From: Falsiruegeria mediterranea M17
Lineage (GTDB): Bacteria > Pseudomonadota > Alphaproteobacteria > Rhodobacterales > Rhodobacteraceae
Reading direction: 5' to 3'
Assembly (NCBI RefSeq): GCF_900302455.1
Contig: NZ_ONZG01000006.1
Coordinates: forward strand, 186,001-250,000
DNA: 64,000 nt
Part shown: positions 17,054-26,845 of the stretch, one piece after another
How positions within the stretch are numbered: the stretch's first letter is position 1
Layout of the letters: each line of letters starts with the position of its first letter
Program-made: the position numbers and the translations under genes
Notes under the pieces: model-generated
Databases searched by the model: none
What the model was told of the DNA's origin: nothing
The model's input: only the letters and a program-made list of their open reading frames with translations

Positions 17054-18847
17054 TCAGCGCTTTCCGTCTTCACCGAAGTCGTAAAGCCAATTAACGGCAC
17101 CACGCTCAGCCTTGATTTTTGTTCGTAGAGATTGAGTTGCAGCGTCATCGAAATCGAACCCGTTGGCACTCAAAACCACACCATAGTCTGCGCGTGCCGA
17201 GCTTTCGGAGATCTTCCGGTCCAACACGTCATCAACGACCATCCGCGCATCGCGTTCAAGCGGATCGCCATAGCCTCCGCCGCCGCCAGTTTCACGCACA
17301 AATATGTCACCAGTCTGTAGCTCAATGACCTCCTTCGAGTGAAGATGCTCGACCGATCCATCCACGCGTTCAATGTACGAGCGCCAGCGTTCGCCCGGCT
17401 TGCCTCCGTAGATGCCCCAAGAACTGGACAGTGAACGGTCGTGGCGGTGGCAACTCCGCACTGGCCCCTTGAGAACCTCGAAAGAACGCCGAATGCCAAG
17501 CCCGCCACGGAATTTGCCGGGCCCGCCTGAATCCATGCGCAACTCATGGTCCCGCACCCGGATCGGATATCGGGTCTCCCAGGCTTCTGAGGGCGTCGTC
17601 TGAACGTTCGTGAAGCCATGCTCCATGTGGTCGAGACCGTCGCTATCGGACCGCGCACCCGTGCCGCCGGTCGTCAGATCCGATGATCCGTAGATATCGC
17701 CCGCGTCATCTAACCCGCTAAAGGAAGTCACCATATTACCGCTAGACGGGCTGGACACGGCGTCCTCTGGCTCAATTGCCTGAATAAGCGCACCTTGCAC
17801 GACATCATAGGCGCGTTGCGCGATCTGGCCGCGGAGCGCCACCGGCGCCGGGCGTAACGGATTAAAAAGGCTGCCTTCCGGCGCAGTCACAGAAATTGGT
17901 TTAACCGCGCCCTCGTTCAATGGCAGGTTTGGATCGGTCATGCCCTTGATCGTCGTGTGCGCGCCGGACTCTGCGCCCGCAAGGTTTACATTTACAGGAG
18001 CGGGCTGCTGAAGCGCTGTTCCGGCAAAGTCGACATTGATCGAACTGCCTTTGACCTCGACTTTGCATTTGATTGGTAGGCGTGGGAGGTCGCGCGATTT
18101 ATTGTCCACCCAATCCTCGAATTCGTAGACGCCATCTTTGAGCTTGGAAAGCTCGGCGCGCATCCGCGTTTCGGCCTGGTCGAACAGGATATCGATGGAT
18201 GCATCGACAACATCGAACTTCATGTTTTCGATCATTTCTTGGAAGCCACGCACACCAACCATACAGGCGGCAAGTTGTGCTTCGAGATCACCGAGGACGG
18301 TTTTCGGGATACGAACGTTGTAGCGGATGAAGTCTACGCTGGTCTTAACCAGCTTGCCTTCCTTCATCCAGGGAACCGGAGGAATGATCAAACCCTCTTG
18401 GAACAACTCGGTTGTGTTGGCAGACATGGACCCTGGTTCCTGGCCACCAACATCTTCATGGTGTGAAAGAGCACCGGCAAAGGCGACAGGCAAATCCTGA
18501 CCTTCGATAAAGATTGGTGCGGCCATCAAGATATCGGGCAGGTGACCACCGCCTTGATAAGGATCGTTCAGGATGAACGTGTCACCCGGTCTCATATCTT
18601 CGAGTGGAAACTCTTTGGTGATGACCCCGATGCCTGGCCGCATCGTCGTCAGATGGATGGGACAAGCACGGGCTTGCGTGATGGTCTCGCCATTTGGTTT
18701 GAATATCCCGCAGGAACAATCCTCACCCTCTTTGACGATGACGGCAACAGCCGATCTGAGCAATGTATACTGCATCGCGTTCGCAATGGATTCTAGGCGG
18801 TTGCGAACAACTTCGATCGTAATCGGGTCGACATTTCGTTTGAGCAT
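17054..18847 (-). CDS. hyuB: Hydantoinase B / oxoprolinase-type subunit
   Basis: Encodes 597 residues, the normal length of HyuB. The start PITIEVVRNRLESIANAM and the blocks GDTFILNDPYQGGGHLPDI, SSGNMVTSFSG and RGGLGIRRSFEVL followed by the Gly-rich GGGGGYGDP end are typical. With HyuA it forms the ATP-dependent enzymes that open N-methylhydantoin, 5-oxoproline or caprolactam, or carboxylate acetone or acetophenone. Which reaction occurs here cannot be read. It follows hyuA by 18 bases and precedes the SDR by 2. Confidence 0.93.
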   Translation of the reverse strand: MLKRNVDPITIEVVRNRLESIANAMQYTLLRSAVAVIVKEGEDCSCGIFKPNGETITQARACPIHLTTMRPGIGVITKEFPLEDMRPGDTFILNDPYQGGGHLPDILMAAPIFIEGQDLPVAFAGALSHHEDVGGQEPGSMSANTTELFQEGLIIPPVPWMKEGKLVKTSVDFIRYNVRIPKTVLGDLEAQLAACMVGVRGFQEMIENMKFDVVDASIDILFDQAETRMRAELSKLKDGVYEFEDWVDNKSRDLPRLPIKCKVEVKGSSINVDFAGTALQQPAPVNVNLAGAESGAHTTIKGMTDPNLPLNEGAVKPISVTAPEGSLFNPLRPAPVALRGQIAQRAYDVVQGALIQAIEPEDAVSSPSSGNMVTSFSGLDDAGDIYGSSDLTTGGTGARSDSDGLDHMEHGFTNVQTTPSEAWETRYPIRVRDHELRMDSGGPGKFRGGLGIRRSFEVLKGPVRSCHRHDRSLSSSWGIYGGKPGERWRSYIERVDGSVEHLHSKEVIELQTGDIFVRETGGGGGYGDPLERDARMVVDDVLDRKISESSARADYGVVLSANGFDFDDAATQSLRTKIKAERGAVNWLYDFGEDGKR

Positions 18848-18865
18848 ATCGTTCGCCTTTCAACC

Positions 18866-20923
18866 TTAGGTCCGGATGATCATATTGCCGACAGCGTCAA
18901 TGGTCGCGACCTGACCATTTGTGATCACCACAGTTGTGTCTGGCTGATCAAAGATCGCAGGGCCTTCGATCCGACATCCGACCGGAAGATCCATCCGCCG
19001 ATATCTCGGCGTGTCGACTTCGCCCAATTCTGGGAAAGAGGCCTTGCACACGCCTGCGGACTTCACTTCGGAAGTTGCATTTGTGAGAGTGCCGGAAACG
19101 GCGTCGTTCGGAAGCGCACCCGCTGGCTGGTAGCTGACCAGGCGCAAATTCACCAATTCAACAGTCCGGTCTAGATTGAAGTGACCGAAGACATCGTTGT
19201 GAACCCGGTGAAACGCATCAATTGCTTCCGTTCTGCCCTGTTCGTCGAACTTGGCTCCAAGAGGCACTTCCAATTCATAGCCCTGACCCTCATAGCGCAT
19301 TTCTGCGGTCCGTCGGTGCAGGACCTTTTCACCCTTCAGGCCTTCCTCCGCGAGCGTAGCTTCGCCCTGCGCTTCCAGCTTCTGGATTTCCTGCTCCACA
19401 GCATCGCAATCCGCAACCGCGGTATCGCGGATGAAAAACGTCCTGACACCATCTGTTTCAAAATCCGCCACGAGCATGCCGAATGCGGAAAGCGTTCCAG
19501 GAGAACGTGGAACAAGGACCTCCTTGATCCCTATTTCTTTAGCCACTGCAGGCGCAAAGGCACCACCCCCACCGCCAAAGGAAACCATCGTCAATTCCCT
19601 TGGGTCGATGCCCCGCTTGATCGTGACGAGCTTGATGGCCTCGGCCATTTGACTGACAAGAATACGATAGACGCCCAATGCGGCCTCAGTGCTTGTCATG
19701 CCCAGCTTGTCACCAAGTTTGGCCAAGGCACTTTCGGCCAGATCAGGGCGCAGATTGAACGTTCCATCCGCGAAGTAGTCCGGATTGAGATACCCAAGAA
19801 CCATGGTCGCGTCGGAAGACGTGGGTTTTTCACCGCCCCTGTTGTAGCAGGCGGGGCCAGGATATGAGCCCGCGCTTTCCGGTCCTACATGCAGGCCGCC
19901 TGCTTCGTCGATCCAGGCGATAGAGCCGCCGCCGGAACCAACGGTATCCATGTCTACCATCGGAACGCGAAGGGGATAGTTTCCAATCCGGCCTTCTCGC
20001 GTGATCTGGGCTTTGCCACCACGAATAAGACAAACATCCGTCGAGGTGCCTCCGACGTCGAAACCTACAAGGTCTCCACGCCCAGACATCTCACCCACGT
20101 AGCGGGTTGCAATCACACCAGCTGCCGGACCGGACAAGAACATTGAAACCGGTTTGGCCACCGTCATATCAGCAGAGGCGATCCCCCCACCGGATTGCAT
20201 CAAGTGGAGCCTTGCGCCCTCACCTTCATGCGCCAAACCACCCTCAAGCTGTTTGACGTAATGCTCGACTTTGGGACGTACATAAGCGTCGAATGCGGTC
20301 GCACAGACGCGCTCGTACTCTCGGAAGGTCGGATTTACCCGCGAAGAAAGTGAGACCATAAGGTCCGGAAAAGCCTCCGCCAGAATCTCGGCCACCCGCT
20401 CTTCGTGCTGATTGTTGATGTAAGAGTTTAGAAAGCAAACAGCCAGGGCTTCGATCTGAAAGTCCTCCACCAGCCTGCGGACTTCCTCAACCATCTGAGC
20501 TTCGTCCAACGGCGTGATGACATTTCCTTTGCCGTCAATCCGTTCCCGAATGCCAACACGGAAACGTCCTCGCGCCAAGAAACCGGGAGTTTCCGGACCA
20601 GCGCGCATATCATAGAGATTGCTGCGTTTCATGCGGCCCATCTCCAGCGCATCACGATGACCTTCGGTCGCCAATAGCCCCAGACGAGCGCCTTTGCGTT
20701 CCAGCAATGCGTTCGTCGCGATGGTGGTACCGTGAATGTGTACGATTTCGACATTGTCGCGTTGTGGGTCGACACCTGTCTTTTCCAGCATCATTTTTAC
20801 GCCACCCACAACACCTTCCACCACGTCAGGTGAAGACGGTGCTTTCGCATAGTACGTCTTGCCGTTGATGTACCCGGCGATATCGGTGAACGTTCCGCCG
20901 ATGTCGATGCCGATTTTGTGCAT
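18866..20923 (-). CDS. hyuA: Hydantoinase A / oxoprolinase-type subunit
   Basis: Encodes 685 residues. KIGIDIGGTFTDIAG at the start is the ATP-binding loop of the ASKHA-like HyuA fold; FDVGGTSTDVCLI is the second phosphate loop and SFGGGGGAFAP the C-terminal glycine motif. This subunit activates the amide or keto group with ATP. The ATG at 20923 was chosen over one 51 bases upstream because GAGGATAAC precedes it and the family begins at this point. It is the first gene of the minus-strand operon hyuA-hyuB-SDR-aroM-like, with its promoter in the 300 bases before it. Confidence 0.93.
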   Translation of the reverse strand: MHKIGIDIGGTFTDIAGYINGKTYYAKAPSSPDVVEGVVGGVKMMLEKTGVDPQRDNVEIVHIHGTTIATNALLERKGARLGLLATEGHRDALEMGRMKRSNLYDMRAGPETPGFLARGRFRVGIRERIDGKGNVITPLDEAQMVEEVRRLVEDFQIEALAVCFLNSYINNQHEERVAEILAEAFPDLMVSLSSRVNPTFREYERVCATAFDAYVRPKVEHYVKQLEGGLAHEGEGARLHLMQSGGGIASADMTVAKPVSMFLSGPAAGVIATRYVGEMSGRGDLVGFDVGGTSTDVCLIRGGKAQITREGRIGNYPLRVPMVDMDTVGSGGGSIAWIDEAGGLHVGPESAGSYPGPACYNRGGEKPTSSDATMVLGYLNPDYFADGTFNLRPDLAESALAKLGDKLGMTSTEAALGVYRILVSQMAEAIKLVTIKRGIDPRELTMVSFGGGGGAFAPAVAKEIGIKEVLVPRSPGTLSAFGMLVADFETDGVRTFFIRDTAVADCDAVEQEIQKLEAQGEATLAEEGLKGEKVLHRRTAEMRYEGQGYELEVPLGAKFDEQGRTEAIDAFHRVHNDVFGHFNLDRTVELVNLRLVSYQPAGALPNDAVSGTLTNATSEVKSAGVCKASFPELGEVDTPRYRRMDLPVGCRIEGPAIFDQPDTTVVITNGQVATIDAVGNMIIRT

Positions 20924-21227
20924 GTTATCCTCTCGAAATATCCATCGTTTCGCCACGTGGCGGCGGCCAAACAATTTGACGTGAAACGTCGCGGTATAGG
21001 TTCAGCAATCTTTGCCGAGCCAGAACAAGAGGTCGAATTCTGAATTGGGAAGAGGCTAAAAGTTGAACTGATACACTAAATCAAATCATTGAAATATATG
21101 CGAATTTTTTGCCGTCTTAATCAAGGTGAGCCTAAACTCACATCTGAAAGAGCCGACCGGGGCCCAACATGGCGCAAATCCAAATCTGCCGACCAGGGGA
21201 AGCGCCCAATCCAGGCTTGCGGAAACT
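20924..21227. other. Gap between lysR and hyuA; probable hyuA promoter
   Basis: About 300 bases with no gene. AT-rich near 21060-21120. A short inverted pair TGAG...CTCA lies at 21126-21141. The hyuA promoter and any LysR binding site for the operon should be here, but no clear -35/-10 pair was seen. Confidence 0.4.
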
Positions 21228-22160
21228 TCAGCCGGACCCTGATGGCAAAATTACACGCGCTTCCTCGTGATCAAGAATGCTACTGCATGTGTCGTGCAAG
21301 TCCTCTAGGAAAAGCTGTGCAACGGCACTGAGAGGACGGCTCTTCAAATGGATGGCCTCGGTGCTTGTCACGATTTGAGGATGGAACGCGCGAAAGGCCA
21401 GCTCAGGATATCGGTGGGCAGACAGAAGCAGGTAGGACTCGACCAATGCAAGACCTTGGTTGAGAGAAACTAGGTCGCGCGCCGTGTAGTGATAACGGAC
21501 CTCTATGGCCAGTTCGAGATCGATGTTGGACTGCTTGAACGCATTTCTGATGACCGCTCCGATTGGGTCGTTAGAACTTACTGAGATGAAGGGGCTGTCC
21601 CTAAGATCCTGCGGCTCAATAATCGCTTTGTCCGCCAAGGCATGATCTTTCGGCATCACACAAACCATGCTGACATCGCCTAATTTCACTCTTTGAAATA
21701 AGGGGTGTTCGTCGGGATAATAGTGTACTCCAATGTCCGCGCGGCCGGTTTCAACACTGTTTTGAACATAGTCCAATGAGCCAAGCTCGAGACTGACTTT
21801 TACTTCGGGGCGTGCCTCTCTAAATCGTGCAATCGCCACTGGCAGCACCGCGTTTCCGAGAGCTGGCGTTGACACAACTCTGAGCTCTCCAATCAGATTA
21901 CCCTTAATTTGGTCCACGACAAAGTTTGTCGACTCGAATGCCTCGAATACCCGCTGTGCCTTTTCGTAAAGGATCTGTGCTTCTTGCGTTGGAACCAGGC
22001 GTCCACGATGCCGATGAAACAGCTTGAATTTCAACTGATCTTCCATGTGGAGGATCATTTGACTCACAGCAGGTTGCGAAACATTCAACATGTTCGCTGC
22101 GCCGACAGTTGTCCCGGTCGACATGACTGCGCCGAAAATCTCAAGCTGTCGTAGGTTCAC
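21228..22160 (-). CDS. LysR-family transcription regulator
   Basis: Encodes 310 residues. The N-terminal helix-turn-helix is VNLRQLEIFGAVMSTGTTVG then AANMLNVSQPAVSQMI; a periplasmic-binding-protein-like effector domain follows from about residue 90. The GTG at 22160 was chosen because GGAGGT lies 6 bases upstream; a longer frame from 22220 has no ribosome binding site. It is divergent from dctP and lies upstream of hyuA on the same strand, the usual place for the local regulator of a catabolic island. It probably controls the TRAP and hyu genes in response to the imported compound. Confidence 0.93.
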   Translation of the reverse strand: MNLRQLEIFGAVMSTGTTVGAANMLNVSQPAVSQMILHMEDQLKFKLFHRHRGRLVPTQEAQILYEKAQRVFEAFESTNFVVDQIKGNLIGELRVVSTPALGNAVLPVAIARFREARPEVKVSLELGSLDYVQNSVETGRADIGVHYYPDEHPLFQRVKLGDVSMVCVMPKDHALADKAIIEPQDLRDSPFISVSSNDPIGAVIRNAFKQSNIDLELAIEVRYHYTARDLVSLNQGLALVESYLLLSAHRYPELAFRAFHPQIVTSTEAIHLKSRPLSAVAQLFLEDLHDTCSSILDHEEARVILPSGSG

Positions 22161-22202
22161 TAAGCCACCTCCGTTTTTCTGGTGCTCGAAAAATAAGCAC
22201 CC

Positions 22203-22218
22203 GATCCTGTGTAGGATC
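22203..22218. promoter_or_regulatory. Inverted repeat between lysR and dctP
   Basis: GATCCT-GTGT-AGGATC is a perfect 6-bp inverted repeat with a 4-base spacer, 43 bases before the lysR start. The position and symmetry suit a LysR binding site for autoregulation and for the divergent dctP promoter. Confidence 0.5.
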
Positions 22219-22512
22219 ACATACTATGCCCATCCGCTTTCTTACACGCAGACACCACAGCAATACAAACCACCTATGTCAATGAAAAAGAACAATAAAA
22301 TAGTGATGTATAAGTTCAGATAAGAGGTTGAATACCGTTTTTGAAGCTTTTTGCGATCGGAGCTCATAGGCTTCGAAGCATTGTTGCACGTTGTCGACCA
22401 CCTGAGCGATGATCAGCAAGAATGAAAAAACGTGCTGCTTTCGGCTGACTCGAAGCGGATATCACAAGGATCGCACAAATCAACGCGGCGGTCCCACAAC
22501 AGGAGGAAGATC

Positions 22513-23553
22513 ATGAAACTCAAAGCTTTACAGCTCACGAGACGGTCGTCGCTGGGGGCAATCGTCAGCGTCGCATTGGCTACATTCGGTGCATCTGCAC
22601 CCGCATGGGCGCAAGAATTCAGCCTGCGCATGCAGGCAAACACCGGTCCCGGCCTGACACCTTACATCGCGCTTGAAGAATTCACAGAGAACGTGAAGGC
22701 GATGTCTGGTGGTCGGGTCGAAGTGCAGTTGTTCCCAGTTAGCGCTCTCTTCCCACCGAATGAGGGCTTGGAAGCAGTCGCAACTGGCATCGTAGAACTC
22801 GGCCTGACAACGGGCGGCTACTTCGCTGGTCAAATGGGGCCGATCGCGACGATGGAGTCCGGGCTGCCCGGCGCCGAGGCAAATCCGTGGGAACGCAATG
22901 CTTTCTTCTACGAGAAGGGATTCATCAATATCGTGCGCGATGCCTATGCTGAGCATGGTGTGCATTATCTTGCACCGAACCTCGGCTCGCCCTGGGAACT
23001 CGTGTCGAAAGTTCCGCTGAATTCGGCAGCAGATTTCGAAGGTAAAAAGATTCGTGGTTTCGGAATCGAGGCCGAATGGTGGAGTTCGCTTGGTGCCGAG
23101 CCGGTGAATGTCGGTGGCGCGGAAATCTATACCGCGTTGGCGACTGGCGTTGTTGACGCGGTGCGGTGGGGTGACGAATCTCAGAACCTTGCGCAGGGGC
23201 TTCAAGAGATCGCAAAGTACTATATCAAACCGGCCCCCATGCCTGCCCCGAATAACCACATACTGGTGAATCAGGCGACTTGGGATTCGATGCCGGCTGA
23301 TCTGCAGGCGATCATGGAAGGGGCAGCCAAGCTTGCTTCAATGAAGTACCTTACTTTGACTGCATTGTCGCGCGGACCGGCTCGCGCCGAGCTTGAGGCC
23401 GCAGGCATGGAGTTTACAACAATTCCTGCTGATGAATGGCTTGCCATGCAGCAAAAGGTTCGTGCCATCTGGGCCAAATATGGCGAAGAGGACGAACGGG
23501 CCGCAGAGGCTGTGGCGCTTCTGCAAGAGTTCCTAAAAGAACTCGGGCGCTGA
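22513..23553 (+). CDS. dctP: TRAP transporter solute-binding protein
   Basis: Encodes 347 residues. A signal peptide with an ARG pair (TRRSSLGAIVSVALATFG, ending AWAQ) is followed by the DctP fold. AEIYTALATGVVDAVRWGDE is the characteristic hinge helix region with the residues near the substrate carboxylate. The KYYIKPAPMPAPNN part resembles the TRAP subgroup annotated as mannitol/chloroaromatic, whose true ligands vary. It binds an organic acid in the periplasm and hands it to DctQM. AGGAGGA before ATG 22513 supports the start. A terminator-like hairpin separates it from dctQ. Confidence 0.93.
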   Translation: MKLKALQLTRRSSLGAIVSVALATFGASAPAWAQEFSLRMQANTGPGLTPYIALEEFTENVKAMSGGRVEVQLFPVSALFPPNEGLEAVATGIVELGLTTGGYFAGQMGPIATMESGLPGAEANPWERNAFFYEKGFINIVRDAYAEHGVHYLAPNLGSPWELVSKVPLNSAADFEGKKIRGFGIEAEWWSSLGAEPVNVGGAEIYTALATGVVDAVRWGDESQNLAQGLQEIAKYYIKPAPMPAPNNHILVNQATWDSMPADLQAIMEGAAKLASMKYLTLTALSRGPARAELEAAGMEFTTIPADEWLAMQQKVRAIWAKYGEEDERAAEAVALLQEFLKELGR

Positions 23554-23566
23554 CACACGCCCCTAG

Positions 23567-23596
23567 GCTCCGGCGGCGTGATCGCCGGAGCTTTTT
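23567..23596 (+). terminator. Hairpin with T5 after dctP
   Basis: 9-bp stem GCTCCGGCG / CGCCGGAGC, 7-base loop, then T5, 14 bases after the dctP stop. As dctQ and dctM follow in the same direction, it probably acts as a partial terminator or 3' stabiliser so that more DctP than DctQM is made. Confidence 0.85.
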
Positions 23597-23699
23597 GGAC
23601 TTGGGACCATCGATGGACCGGTTAGTCCCCCGTAAATTCGCAAGAAGCGCGTTTTTGTGAGAAGCTCAGAAAAATACGGAATAATTGAGAGCAGGGCCA

Positions 23700-24236
23700 A
23701 TGTTGAAGCTGGCATCCATCATTGACGCGATCAACGCCAAGATCGGCACCGTCGCTGCTTATCTGGTTTACGTGATTATGGCCATCATCGGATACGAAGT
23801 GGTGATGCGCACGTTTTTCAACAAGCCAACGGCCTGGGTGCACGACGTAAGCGGGTGGCTTCTTGTCTTTTACGTCTTTCTAGGGGGGGCCTGGGCCCTT
23901 CAAAAAGGATACTTCGTACGGGTCGATGTCGCCTACATGCACTTTCCTGCGCGTATTCAGGCCGCGATTGAATTGTTTGTAGGAACTGCGCTCATGGCGC
24001 TCTTTGCGTGGGTCATGATCACTAGGGGATTCGAGTTTGGAATGAGGTCGTTCAACGTAGGTGAAACGGCGGCGAATGGGGCATGGGAAGGAAGGGTATG
24101 GCCGGCGAAGTTGATCATGCCTGTCGGGATGATCCTATTATCACTCGCCTGGGCGTCTCGTGCCATTCGCGCGGCTGTCCGATTAATTGATCCAATGGCG
24201 ATCGAAGACGAAGAAGATGCCGGAGCTGTGGGCTAA
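23700..24236 (+). CDS. dctQ: TRAP transporter small permease
   Basis: Encodes 178 residues with four hydrophobic segments (about 15-38, 50-68, 88-108 and 135-155), the DctQ topology. Motifs YEVVMRTFFNKPTAWVHDVS and FLGGAWALQKGYFVRVDV fit the family. It forms the integral complex with DctM. ATG 23700 is preceded by AGCAGGG; a TTG at 23685 is possible. The stop overlaps the dctM start by one base (TAATG), so the two are translationally coupled. Confidence 0.92.
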   Translation: MLKLASIIDAINAKIGTVAAYLVYVIMAIIGYEVVMRTFFNKPTAWVHDVSGWLLVFYVFLGGAWALQKGYFVRVDVAYMHFPARIQAAIELFVGTALMALFAWVMITRGFEFGMRSFNVGETAANGAWEGRVWPAKLIMPVGMILLSLAWASRAIRAAVRLIDPMAIEDEEDAGAVG

Positions 24237-25549
24237 TGGGCGCGATCGAATTCTCACTCATATTCTTTGGCTCCATGTTTTTTTTCCTTGGGATCGGTGT
24301 CCCGATCGCCGTAGCTCTCGGCGGGCTCAGTGTTGCTTTGGTCTGGCTATTTTGGGGAACGAACCCTCTGAATATGCTGGTCCTAAGGTCTTACGGGATG
24401 GCTTCGGCCTTTGAACTACTGGCCGTTCCGCTTTTTGTGTTCATGGCAAATATGCTTGAGCGGTCAAAGATCGCGGACGACCTTTACCAGACCATGAGCA
24501 AGTTTGCCGGTTCGCGACCGGGAGGTCTGGCAGCAGGCACAGTACTGATCTGCATGATCTTTGCCGCTATGGCCGGTATTTCAGGCGCTGCGACTGTATC
24601 CATGGGCATTCTGGCACTGCCGGCGATGCTATCGCGCGGTTACAACACCAAACTGGCTCTGGGGTCCATCGCCGCGGGCGGTTCCCTTGGTATCTTAATC
24701 CCACCGTCTGTCACGATGATTATTTATGGTGTCATCGCGCAGGTTTCCGTCGGCAGGCTTTATGCTGGCGGCGTCGGTCCGGGACTGCTGTTGGTGGTTT
24801 TGTTCCTGATTTACATCATCGTGCGGGCGCGGCTGAATCCCGAGATTGCGCCCGGGCTGCCCGAAGAAGAACTGGTTTCTTGGCCTGAAAAACTTCGCTC
24901 GCTCACGGGCCTGATATTGCCCATCGGATTGGTGGTTGCCGTTCTCGGCTCTATCCTTACCGGCGCCGCCAGTGTGTCGGAGGCGGCCGCTGTCGGTGCC
25001 ATCGGATCAATGCTAGCGGCGTTATTAAAACGCGGTTTGAACTTTCGAATGTTCCACGAAGCTGCGGTTAACACACTGATGGTCTCGTCGTTGATATTCT
25101 GGATCGTTATTGGTGCGGCCGCGTTTGCCACACTCTACACGGCAATGGGTGCCGCGAACTTGATCCAGGGCATGGTGCTTGGCCTTGAGGTCAACCGCTA
25201 TGTGATCCTGGCGGTTATGATGGCCATCCTTCTCGTCATGGGGATGGTAATTGAGACTACTGGCATCATAATGATTGCGGTGCCGGTCATGGTTCCAATT
25301 GCCACCGCACTGGGCTTTGACCCTATCTGGTTCGGCGTGCTCTTCATCATCAATATGGAAATCGGATTCCTAACCCCGCCCTTCGGTTACAACCTTTTCT
25401 ACCTGAAAGGGGTCGCGCCGAAGAGTGTGAAACTCACCGAGATCTACACATCGGTTATCCCGTTCGTCTTGTTGATGATCCTTGGACTGGCGATCTGCAT
25501 CGCGTTCCCGGGCATCATCACGTGGTTACCAGACAAAGTCTTTGGCTAG
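24236..25549 (+). CDS. dctM: TRAP transporter large permease
   Basis: Encodes 437 residues with about twelve membrane segments, the DctM subunit. Motifs such as PLFVFMANMLERSKIADDL, AGISGAATVSMGI and GSLGILIPPSVTMIIYG are typical. It drives secondary, ion-coupled uptake of the ligand delivered by DctP. It directly overlaps dctQ. Confidence 0.95.
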   Translation: MGAIEFSLIFFGSMFFFLGIGVPIAVALGGLSVALVWLFWGTNPLNMLVLRSYGMASAFELLAVPLFVFMANMLERSKIADDLYQTMSKFAGSRPGGLAAGTVLICMIFAAMAGISGAATVSMGILALPAMLSRGYNTKLALGSIAAGGSLGILIPPSVTMIIYGVIAQVSVGRLYAGGVGPGLLLVVLFLIYIIVRARLNPEIAPGLPEEELVSWPEKLRSLTGLILPIGLVVAVLGSILTGAASVSEAAAVGAIGSMLAALLKRGLNFRMFHEAAVNTLMVSSLIFWIVIGAAAFATLYTAMGAANLIQGMVLGLEVNRYVILAVMMAILLVMGMVIETTGIIMIAVPVMVPIATALGFDPIWFGVLFIINMEIGFLTPPFGYNLFYLKGVAPKSVKLTEIYTSVIPFVLLMILGLAICIAFPGIITWLPDKVFG

Positions 25550-25569
25550 CGAGGAGGCCTTGAGCCGAC

Positions 25570-25866
25570 ATGTTCATCCGCAAGATCACTTATCAGTTCA
25601 AGCCTGAATTCGACACCGAGAAAGACCACAAGGAAATGCGTGAAGCTTTGTCCCGGGCCTTTAAAGATACTGAAGGCATGCGCTCGGTCAGTCCGGTTAT
25701 GCCCAAAGTCGATGGGAAGTATGAGGTGATTACTGTCTATGACGACGAGGCGAGTGCGCGGGCTGCGACCGAGAAAGTGCAGCAGGAATGGAACAAGTTC
25801 TCCCACATGCTGGTCGAAGTCCCTCAGATTGCGCACTACGGCGCGACATTGAGAGAGTATTTGTAG
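25570..25866 (+). CDS. Small Dabb/ABM-like protein
   Basis: Encodes 98 residues, with AGGAGG 13 bases before ATG 25570 and only 20 bases after dctM. The order strand-helix-strand (IRKITYQFKPEF, EMREALSRAFKDTEGM, KYEVITVYDDEASARAATEK) suggests a dimeric alpha/beta barrel like ABM or stress-responsive Dabb proteins. No catalytic residue can be identified. As part of the TRAP operon it may act on the imported compound; this is an inference. Confidence 0.7.
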   Translation: MFIRKITYQFKPEFDTEKDHKEMREALSRAFKDTEGMRSVSPVMPKVDGKYEVITVYDDEASARAATEKVQQEWNKFSHMLVEVPQIAHYGATLREYL

Positions 25867-25894
25867 CAAGTGCCCAATCTAGGGGGCGCTTTTG

Positions 25895-26845
25895 ATGATC
25901 GGCGGTAGTGGAGCCCGCCGCGGGCATAGCCCCGATTGGCCGTCGGCCACCCCGTATCTGCTGCTGATAATACCGCCCTTGCTCTGGGGAGGAAACGCCG
26001 TGCTCGGACGGCACGTCGTCACAGAAATCCCGCCTCTGCAGCTGTCATTTCTTAGATGGCTGTTGTCTTTAGCAGTGCTGTTGCCATTCACATTCCGGCC
26101 ATTGCTTCGGTCCGGACCGGACGTGCGGGCAAGGTGGCGCAGCATAGCTTTGCTGTCGACCCTGGGCGTGATCTGCTTCGGAACGCTTTTCTATGTCGGG
26201 CTGCAGACAACGACGGCAATCAATGCGGGGCTATGGCAAACTCTGGTTCCGGTACTGATCTTGGTCCTGTCTCGGGCATTTTTGGGGCTCAGACTAAGGC
26301 CCATTCAGATAGTAGCCGTCTGTCTTTCTGCTCTTGGCGTATTGCTGGTACTTTCCCAGGGTCACATGGAGACTCTGCTGGAAGTGGACCTGTTGCCTGG
26401 TGACTTATTTGTGCTGACCGGAGTCCTGTGCTGGGCTTTATTCTCAACCTTGCTGATGAAAGACCCCCTTCCGCTTAGCCCGATGGTCTCCCTGTCGATG
26501 CAAATCCTATTTGCACTGCCGGTGCTGTTTTTTCTTGCGTTTCTCGAGGCCCAATTTACTGGCCCGGCACAGCTTAGTTGGAAGCATTTGGGTTACTTGA
26601 TCTTTCTGGGGCCAGTTGTCGGCGCGTTTGCCGTCTCTTTGTGGATGCTTTGCGTCCGCGCTGCGGGTCCGCCGGTTGCGGGCCTCTATCTAAATCTTAT
26701 TCCCATCTTCGCTGCGATCCTCGGAGGCGTATTCTTGGACGAAGCCGTGCGATGGTTCCATGTCGTGGCAATGCTCGCAATTGGAACTGGCATCTTGCTT
26801 GCCACCGCGCCGCATAGGCCGCCGGGATCCCGACACAGTTCCTAA
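25895..26845 (+). CDS. EamA-family (DMT) permease
   Basis: Encodes 316 residues with ten hydrophobic segments in two EamA repeats (for example LLLIIPPLLWGGNAVLGR, and LGPVVGAFAVSLWMLCVRAA). These proteins usually export small metabolites or amino acids. The ATG at 25895 has AGGGGGC upstream; TTG 25892 is an alternative. It is in line with the dctPQM operon and converges with another EamA permease, the two stops overlapping by 4 bases. Confidence 0.9.
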   Translation: MIGGSGARRGHSPDWPSATPYLLLIIPPLLWGGNAVLGRHVVTEIPPLQLSFLRWLLSLAVLLPFTFRPLLRSGPDVRARWRSIALLSTLGVICFGTLFYVGLQTTTAINAGLWQTLVPVLILVLSRAFLGLRLRPIQIVAVCLSALGVLLVLSQGHMETLLEVDLLPGDLFVLTGVLCWALFSTLLMKDPLPLSPMVSLSMQILFALPVLFFLAFLEAQFTGPAQLSWKHLGYLIFLGPVVGAFAVSLWMLCVRAAGPPVAGLYLNLIPIFAAILGGVFLDEAVRWFHVVAMLAIGTGILLATAPHRPPGSRHSS

